From Procambarus clarkii (lineage: Eukaryota; Arthropoda; Malacostraca; Decapoda; Cambaridae), in assembly GCF_040958095.1 (NCBI RefSeq), contig NC_091176.1, forward strand, positions 44,717,798-44,781,797: 64,000 nt of DNA. The letters are read 5' to 3'. The notes beneath the pieces were generated by a model. The model did no database searches and was not told the DNA's origin. It saw only the letters and a list, made by a program, of their open reading frames with translations. This document shows positions 56,943 to 64,000 of this stretch, piece after piece. Each line of letters opens with the position of its first letter. Position 1 is the first letter of the stretch. The position numbers and the translations under genes were made by a program.

Positions 56943-57759
56943 CTGCTGACACATGTAGCCTACAGCTATCAAACGTTATTGGGAACACTAAGGAGATCTC
57001 GCACTCCTAAATCACATTGATGAGTGATTTATCGATCACGCATGCCGATAAACACTCTCGAGAGTTACGTTACTCGAAAGAGCGATGGCGGTCTCTCCAG
57101 CCAGCCTCGTCACTCACCAAATTCTACCAAAATTACTTTAATACTGCAACCACAATACATATATATATAAATCACACTTGTCACGGCCCTGGGAACAATA
57201 CAAGAAATTTAGACCACACTGTGGTACACTCCGCAATAATCATTGCCAGGAATCACTGGCATTACACACATACTCAGTGTTGGAATTCCACACCTGCAAG
57301 ACTACACATGGAAATGATATCACTCCATCCCACGGACGATCAAAAATGATTAATTACCACAATGGAATAATATAATTATTACATGGACATCCTCACAGTC
57401 CTTGGCTAATCTATGTATACTCTGTTCCCGTGTGTACCCACACACACACACACACACTGTATGTCTATGTGCACCAGACGTAAGTCCCTCTGGACTGACA
57501 AGATGAAAATAAGGATGATTATCTCCTCGTCCACACTCCACTTCACCTCCACAGGTGCTGCGTGACAATGTGACGGAACACTTGACCTCGAATTCAAGCT
57601 TTTAGAGACTAACTGATCACCAGAAATACACACATAGGTACTCACTCATTCACACTGCCAGCTTACACACCATTCCCATACATCAGGCACCCCGCTTCGG
57701 GTGGCTGGCTCGCTCAGGGCAGTGGTAAGAGGCGGTAGTACCTTACGTGGTATTTTTTT
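56939..57759. other. Non-coding part of the 6.4-kb insertion
   Basis: Contains TCCCACGGACG-type words also present near 55095, indicating internal duplication within the insertion, and a CA run at 57439-57458. No gene. Confidence 0.5.
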
Positions 57760-59690
57760 CATACAATTGGTGCACACTCGAACCCCTCCCACTTCATACA
57801 CGGAGGATGACAAAGAAATTAGTGAAATCCTAAAAAAGCAGCATGAGGACATGTTTAGCACTCCAATAAACAACATGAAGGTGGAAGATCCAGACAATTT
57901 CTTTATGCGGGATATTCAAACCCCTGTAAATATAACTGATATAAACACGAGCGCACTAAATTTTGAAAAAGAAATTGAAAACATGCCCATGCACTCGGCC
58001 CCAGGTCCAGACTCATGGAATTCAATATTTATAAAGAAATGCAAAGTGCCGGTAGCACAGGCACTCAGTATAGTGTGGAGGAAGAGCTTGAACACAGGGG
58101 AGATACCAGATGCACTTAAAGTAGCAGACATAGCCCCTCTACACAAGGGAGGGAGCAAAGCATTGGCAAAAAATTATAGACCAGTTGCACTAACATCGCA
58201 CATCATAAAAGTATTTGAGAGAGTGATTAGGAGTCAGGTCACCAATTTCATGGAGACCAATGACCGTCACAACCCAGGCCAACATGGATTTCGAGCGGGA
58301 AGATCGTGCCTCTCACAGCTACTTGAGCACTATGACAAAGTCACTGAGGCATTAGAAGAGAAACAGAATGCTGATGTGATATACACGGACTTCGCAAAGG
58401 CTTGCGATAAATGTGACCATGGCGTGATAGCACACAAAATGAAGTCAATGGGAATAACCGGTAAAGTAGGACGCTGGATACTCAGTTTTCTGTCAAACAG
58501 GACTCAGCGAGTAACTGTCAACCATATAAAATCTAGTCCAGGTGCAGTGAAAAGCTCTGCACCTCAGGGTACAGTCCTTGCACCGCTGCTTTTCCTTATT
58601 CTCATATCAGATATAGACTAAAATACAAGTCACAGCTTCGTATCATCCTTTGCAGATGACACAAAAATCAGTATGAAAATTACCTCGGCTGAGGACATTG
58701 AAAAACTTCAAGCTGATATTAATAAAGTTTTCGACTGGGCATCAGAAAATAACATGATGTTTAACAGTGATAAATTCCAGGTACTCAGGTACGGTAAAAA
58801 TGAGGACCTTAAACATAATACAGAGTACAAAACACAATCAAATGTACCCATAGTAGGAAAACAGCATATAAAGGATTTGGGAATAATAATGTCTGACGAC
58901 CTAACGTTTAAGGAGCATAACCAAGCAAATATTGCGACAGCCAGAAATATGATAGGATGGATTACGAGAACTTTCAAATCCAGGGATCCCATCACAATGG
59001 TTGTACTCTTCAAGTCACTTGTGATGTCCCGTCTTGAGTACTGTTCAGTACTCACTTCCCCCTTCAGAGAAGGAGAGATTGCTGAAATAGAGGGAATACA
59101 GAGAACATATACGGCACGCATAGACGCAATAAAGCAGCTAAATTATTGAGATCGTCTCAAAGCCCTCCAAATGTACTCACTAGAAAGAAGACGAGAGAGA
59201 TATCAAATAATATACACCTGGAAGATACTGGAGGGCCAAGTACCAAATCTACACAGTAAAATAACAACGTACTGGAGTAAACGAAATGGAAGAAAATGTA
59301 GAATAGAACCAGTGAAGAGCAGAGGTGCCATAGGCACAATCAGAGAACACTGTATAAACATCAGAGGTCCGCGGTTGTTCAACGTCCTCCCAGCAAGCAT
59401 AAGAAATATTGCCGGAACAACCGTGGACATTTTCAAGAGGAAACTAGATTTATTCCTCCAAGGAGTGCCGGACCAACCGGGCTGTGGTGGGTATGTTGGC
59501 CTGCGGGCCGCTCCAAGCAACAGCCTGGTGGACCAAACTCTCACAAGTCAAGCCTGGCCTTGGGCCGGGCTTGGGGAGTAGAAGAACCCAGAGTCCCCAT
59601 CCCAGAATCCCCAGAACCCCATCAACCAGGTATCAACCAGGTATCAACCACTCAACACGGCTCGGTTCGCACCCTCGACCCACCGGTGAA
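57760..59690 (+). mobile_element. LINE-3: 5'-truncated non-LTR retrotransposon
   Basis: Plus-strand RT region and 3' end with no endonuclease upstream; truncated about 57760-57785. The 3' end carries the direct repeat CAACCAGGTATCAACCAGG (59623-59650). A second, shorter copy in opposite orientation is at 53397-53960. I recall this C-terminal block (DQPGCGGYVGLRAAPSNSLV) as common in crayfish-type genomes. Probably CR1/L2-like, not certain. Confidence 0.85.
57785..59581 (+). pseudogene. LINE-3 reverse transcriptase
   Basis: RT blocks in order: APGPDSWNSIFIKKC, ADIAPLHKGGSKALAKNYRP, QHGFRAGRSCLSQLLEHYD, VIYTDFAKACDKCDHGVIAH (palm motif with catalytic Asp), SAPQGTVLAPLLFLILISDI, a TAA stop at 58619-58621, then SFADDTKISMKI (catalytic ADD), NMMFNSDKFQVLRYGK and a C-terminal domain with MSRLEYCSV. 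A TGA after KQLNY (about 59147) is followed by RLKALQMYSLERRRERYQII and GPRLFNVLPASIRNI. Two stops only, with no frameshift needed, so the copy is fairly young. Confidence 0.9.
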
Positions 59691-60576
59691 GTGAAGTGTT
59701 CGTACCCAGGTGACGCACACAACGATAGCGTCTCACACAAACATGGGAAATCTGCCTGACACGAATTTCCCTATTCCCATCGACTGATACAGAGCACTAG
59801 CAAGTCTAATCACCACTGGTATTGGATCTACGAGTCCGTTACTGCTCGTATGCACATTACCCCACGATCCCAGATCACTGTACCTCTACCCACTGTACAC
59901 AATGTCTTTCTCCCCTCCAAGCGACGACTTCGGCTGGATAAGGTGATGACCGCTGTCGTAGGTGAGGCAGGAAGTGAAGCAGTTGAGTAGTCCAGCCACT
60001 ACGACGCCCTATACTTCAATTTGGCCGAATTGAGTACAGGGAAGCGTCTTGACAGAGTGGCAGCTGGGTTCAGAATGATGCTTACACCGACGATTCCCGC
60101 GTCCTCCTCGAAATAACCAATGAGAGGAAGGCATACAGCGGCCTACCCCTCTCATCCAATCAGCGACGGTGTAGTACAGCCCCTAGGGCAACTCCAAGAT
60201 GGCCGACCAACATGGTGGCTGAAGATGTTTACTAAGATGGCGGCTGTTTCCATGACGACGACTCGAGCGTGGGAGGCCCACAGCTCACCCACGCCTGGGC
60301 CTAGCTGTTCCCGCGCAAAGTGGAGTCTCGCTTCATGCCATACAATAAGATGATGCTATCGGCTCTAGCACTGTCCACAGACATGCTACCCTGGCCAGGG
60401 TAACATTTGTGGACTGCTGATGACTGGGGCTCTCACATGAGCCCAAACACTAGATGTTTCGGTTGCTGGTTACCAAACTTAAGTCCGCCCACTTAACAAG
60501 TGCACTTAGCAAGTGTACTGGCTCCCACAGGCATAAGAGCACTATTGTAAGTGAGCTGGTGAACCATCTCCTCACA
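59691..60576. other. Non-coding right part of the 6.4-kb insertion
   Basis: No gene. CAAGATGGC-like words (60197, 60232) and a GCCAGGGTAACA stretch near 60395. Ends CTCCTCACA at 60576. Confidence 0.5.
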
Positions 60577-61978
60577 TTAGGCACTGGGCATAAGGGCAGT
60601 GGGGTAAGGTGCTGGGCATAAGGACGGTGGGTAAGGTGCTGGGCATGAGGTCCATGGGTGAGGCACTGGGCATGAGGGCCATGGGTTAGGCACTGAGCAT
60701 AAGGACGGTGGGTAAGGTGCTGAGCATGGGCATAAGTTCAGTGGGTAAGGTGCTGGGCATAAGGGCCATGGGTGAGGCACTGGGCATAAGGGCGGTGGGT
60801 AAGGTGCTGGGCATAAGGGCCATGGGTGAGGCACTGGGCATGAGGCCCAGGGGTTAGGCACTATGGGCATAAGGGCGGTGAGTAAGGTGCTGGGCATCAG
60901 GGCCATGGGTGAGGCACTGGGCATAAGGGCCATGGGTGAGGCACTGGGCATAAGGACCATAAGTGAGGCACTGGGAATAATTGCCATGGGTGAGGCACTG
61001 GGCATAAGGGCCATGGGTGAGGCACTGGGCATAAGGGCGGTGGGTAAGGTGCTCGGCATAAGTTCAGTGGGTAAGGTGTTCGGCATAAGTTCAGTGGGTA
61101 AGGTGCTGGGCATGAGGCCGGTCAGTGAGGCACGGAGCATGAGGTCGGTCGGTGAGGCACGGGGCGTGAGGGTCATGGGTGAGGCACTGGACATAAAGGC
61201 GGTGGGTAAGGTGCTGGGCATGAGGCCGGTGAGGCACGGGGCATGAGGGCTATGGGTGAGGCACGGGGCATGAGGGTGGTGGCCGAGGCACTGGGGATAA
61301 GTGCCGAGGGTGACGCACTTGTCATTATGGCTGTGACTGAGGTTCTGGGCATGAGGGCCGTGGGTGAGGCGCTAGGCATGAGGGTGGTGGGTTGGGGAGG
61401 CACTGGGCATAAGGGCCGTGGGTGAGGTGGTAAGCACGAGTGCAGTGGGTGAGGTGAGGAGCTGGTCATAAGGGCCGTGGGTGAGGTATTGGCCATGAGG
61501 ACGGTGGGTGAGGCGCTGGGCATAAGAGCCGTGGGTGAGGTGTTGCCCATGAGAACGGTGGGTGAGGCGCTGGGCATGAGGACAGTGGGTGAGGTGTTGG
61601 CCATGAGGATGGTGGGTGAGGCGCTGGGCATGAGGACAGTGGGTGAGGTGTTGGCCATGAGAACGGTGGGTGAGGCGCTGGGCATAAGGGCCGTGGGTGA
61701 GGTGTTGGCCATGAGGATGGTGGGTGAGGCGCTGGGCATAAGGACAGTGGGTGAGGTTTTGGCCATGCGGACGGTGGGTGAGGCACTGGGCATAAGTGCC
61801 GTGGGTGAGGCGCTGGGCATGAGGACGGTGGGTAAGGCGCTGGCCATGAGGATGGTGGGTGAGGTGTTGGCCATGAGAACGGTGGGTGAAGTGTTGGCCA
61901 TGAGGACGGTGGGCGAGGCGCTGGGCATGAGGACAGTGGGTGAGGTGCTGGGCATGAGGACGGAGGGTAAGGCGTATT
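60577..61978. repeat. M2 minisatellite (27-bp type), main block
   Basis: About 50 units of 27 bp (GTGGGTGAGGCGCTGGGCAT plus GAGGACG or AAGGGCC). The right third is the most homogeneous. Because the unit is nine codons, all frames without stops stay open; the 127-260 codon frames on both strands (MRTVGEALG-like, PSASPTVLM-like, PHPPSSWPT-like) are by-products. Confidence 0.95.
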
Positions 61979-62289
61979 AAGGAAAATGGTGACTAGAACC
62001 AGGCGCAGGGTCTGTGCAACATTGCATGCAGCTGGTACCAGCAAGTGAACATGTTGCATATGTGGTGCACGGCTCTTGCCACCACCCTATGTAAATTAAT
62101 GAATTTTGCATGATAATAAAGATGCAAATGAAGATGGGTTGTAAAGGAGTAATGTTGCAAATCATTGTAAACTAAGTTTTAGAAAAAAAAATATTTTTTT
62201 AATAAAAAAAAAATATCAAAATTATGGTTTAGCATTATGTGTGTCGGGTAGGCTGTTACATTTTCAATGTTTGAAAGTTAACTTAAAAT
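61979..62289. other. Non-coding, A/T-rich
   Basis: No feature beyond A runs at 62175-62215. Confidence 0.6.
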
Positions 62290-63115
62290 ATTTCATCCTA
62301 TTTTAAGACGTGGAATAGCCATCCGTGTGACGGCACTTTTAATGATCTGCTGTGGTGTATCGGCTAGCATACCAGCTTGCTACTTGGCTAGCCCAGGTTC
62401 AGTTCTTTCATAGGGGAAGAGTTCAGTGTGTGTTGATTGAATGATTGAAAAAGATTAAGCAACCCAAGAGGTGGCACGGGAATGAATAGCCCGTATGTGG
62501 TACATTTTTTGTACAGTAAATATTTTCCGTGTTCTGAGGTCGCATTTAATCATTAGGCTACTATGTTATCTCACATGTTGTGTGTTTATGTTAAATATCC
62601 TTGTGAGTGTATGCAATACTGTGAATATATATGGGCTTGAGTTTTCCCCTAGTAAATATAAATAAAAGTGGGAGGACATGTGTCTGATCTGTCACCATCA
62701 GCTGGCTTCGTTTGGGGCTTGGAAGACGTGGAACGCCCGTCAGCGCCTGTCAGACGCCCATCTGACAGGCCTTTAAACTATATGCTGTTGTTTATCGGTT
62801 AGCATCCTTGCTTGCTATTTAGCTAACCTAGGTTCTGTTCTTTCATAGGGGAAGAGTTCTGTGTGTTAAATAATACTTTTGAGTGTATGCAAGAGAGTGA
62901 TTTTATATGGGCTTGAGTTTTCCCATAGTAAATATGATTAAATTGGGAGAACATGTGTCTGATCTGTCACCATCAGTTGGCGTCGTTGGGGGGCGTGGAA
63001 GACTTGGAATAGCAGCCAATGTAACACCTCTTTTAACTATATGCTGTGGTGTATCATTTAGCATACCGGCTTGCTACTTGGCTAGTCTAGGCTCAGTTCT
63101 TTCATAATGTTATAT
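62290..63115. repeat. Degenerate tandem repeat, units of about 260-435 bp
   Basis: Three copies of a block with CTGTGGTGTATCGGCTAGCA, GCTTGCTACTTGGCTAG and TTCAGTTCTTTCATA, starting near 62350, 62785 and 63043. ATGGGCTTGAGTTTTCCC and ACATGTGTCTGATCTGTCAC lie between them twice. The block has a weak B-box-like GGTTCAGTTC and may descend from a SINE. Confidence 0.8.
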
Positions 63116-63170
63116 ATATATATTCTGTGTTACATATATTCTGTTATATATATAACACAGTTATATTCTG

Positions 63171-63260
<90 letters not shown>
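63171..63260. repeat. AT dinucleotide tract
   Basis: About 45 AT repeats directly abutting the first SINE-derived unit at 63261. The same arrangement is seen at 56411-56498. Confidence 0.95.
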
Positions 63261-63263
<3 letters not shown>

Positions 63264-64000
63264 AACAAGCCTGAATGGTCCCCAGGACTATATGCGAATG
63301 AAAACTCACACCCCAGAAGTGACTCGAACCCATACTCCCAGAAGCAACGCATCTGGTAACTACAGGGCGCCTTAATCCGCTTGACCAACACGGCCGTCAA
63401 AAGGAAGTGATAGCCGAGGCTATTTGAGCCACTTCCCCGACGGCAACTCGGATGGTAATCTTGGGCATAGCATTTCACCAAATCACCTCATTCTTTGGGG
63501 CACACGTGAGGAACACAAATGCGAACAAGCCTGAATGGTCCCCAGGACTATATGCGAATGAAAACTCACACCCCAGAAGTGACTCGAACCCATACTCCCA
63601 GAAGCAACGCATCTGGTAACTACAGGGCGCCTTAATCCGCTTGACCAACACGGCCGTCAAAAGGAAGTGATAGCCGAGGCTATTTGAGCCACTTCCCCGA
63701 CGGCAACTCGGATGGTAATCTTGGGCATAGCATTTCACCAAATCACCTCATTCTTTGGGGCACACGTGAGGAACACAAATGCGAACAAGCCTGAATGGTC
63801 CCCAGGACTATATGCGAATGAAAACTCACACCCCAGAAGTGACTCGAACCCATACTCCCAGAAGCAACGCATCTGGTAACTACAGGGCGCCTTAATCCGC
63901 TTGACCAACACGGCCGTCAAAAGGAAGTGATAGCCGAGGCTATTTGAGCCACTTCCCCGACGGCAACTCGGATGGTAATCTTGGGCATAGCATTTCACCA
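63261..64000 (-). repeat. SINE-derived 260-bp tandem array
   Basis: Units 63261-63520, 63521-63780 and 63781 to the edge. The first two are identical by eye over all 260 bases and the third is identical as far as it goes. On the minus strand each unit has an A-box region TTGGTCAAGCGGATTAAGG and B box GGGTTCGAGTCAC of a tRNA Ser/Leu-like head, plus GCGAACAAGCCTGAATGGTC (plus strand) at its 3' end. Same family as the SINE palindrome at 56534-56880. The three frames of 87-106 codons (MVKCYAQDYHPSCRRG...) are translations of the SINE, not genes. Confidence 0.95.

Larger units (their letters stand above)
54205..60576. mobile_element. 6372-bp insertion splitting the M2 array (LTR-type ends)
   Basis: Begins TGTGAGAG and ends CTCCTCACA, a TG...CA pair with matching TGTGAG/CTCACA ends. 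It is flanked by the 5-base repeat TTAGG (54200-54204 and 60577-60581). Joining the flanks restores a normal M2 unit. It contains a SINE palindrome with AT tracts (56411-56938) and LINE-3 (57760-59690); the remaining 3.9 kb has no coding sequence. I found no second copy of either end inside it, so it looks like one very long solo LTR or a large non-coding retrotransposon derivative. Confidence 0.7.

Noticed and set aside
60577-62059. Proline/serine-rich frames of 127-260 codons in the M2 array
   Set aside because: The 27-bp unit keeps every stop-free frame open; no start context or unique sequence supports a gene.
63127-63998. Near-identical frames MVKCYAQDYHPSCRRG at three positions
   Set aside because: Translation of a tRNA-derived SINE that is tandemly repeated; the polymerase III boxes explain the sequence.

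Overview
The window looks like gene-poor, repeat-saturated DNA from a eukaryote. I infer an arthropod, most probably a decapod crustacean such as a crayfish. The grounds are long degenerate TTAGG/CCTAA tracts (the arthropod telomere motif), several tRNA-derived SINEs of a type I associate with decapods, and a mix of Ty3/gypsy, BEL/Pao and non-LTR retroelements, all decayed. I recognise no host protein-coding gene, no rRNA and no functional tRNA. Almost every long open frame is either retroelement debris or a stop-free minisatellite.

Layout. 1-4681: minus-strand Ty3/gypsy element with gag, protease and then integrase (an unusual order, Gmr1-like), cut by the left edge, with one LTR at 3859-4681. 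4905-6395: an 18-bp GACGCCATGGCTGGTGGT-type minisatellite (family M1). 6406-7541: an inverted repeat. 8545-14046: a second, plus-strand gypsy element with many stops. 14047-17512: non-coding, with an LTR-like segment. 17513-22735: a large palindrome with telomere-like outer arms; its left arm carries a 1767-bp piggyBac-like non-autonomous element flanked by TTAA, and its right arm preserves the empty site. 22760-26530: a succession of decayed short-period repeats. 26530-29820: unclassified DNA with SINEs.

29820-52375 is best read as one M1 array of about 2.6 kb expanded to 22.5 kb by insertions: a SINE, a BEL-family solo LTR, an I-group LINE (LINE-1), a BEL/Pao body with its LTR, and an ORF1-only retroelement. 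LINE-1 itself contains a CR1/L2-like LINE (LINE-2), inserted exactly within its endonuclease, and an unclassified 1.1-kb block in its RNase H domain. The SINE at 31.2-31.5 kb shares its 3' tail with LINE-2, a LINE-SINE partnership visible inside the window.

54030-61978: a 27-bp minisatellite (family M2) split by a 6372-bp insertion with TG...CA ends and a TTAGG target duplication. That insertion holds a perfect 156-bp SINE palindrome between AT tracts and a 5'-truncated LINE (LINE-3). 62290-64000: tandem non-coding repeats, an AT tract, and a SINE-derived 260-bp tandem array running off the right edge.

There is no cooperating gene set here. The interest is structural: nested insertions with readable empty sites, palindromes, minisatellites acting as insertion sinks, and a SINE turning into a satellite. 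Statements about families come from recognition of motifs by eye; no database search was run.
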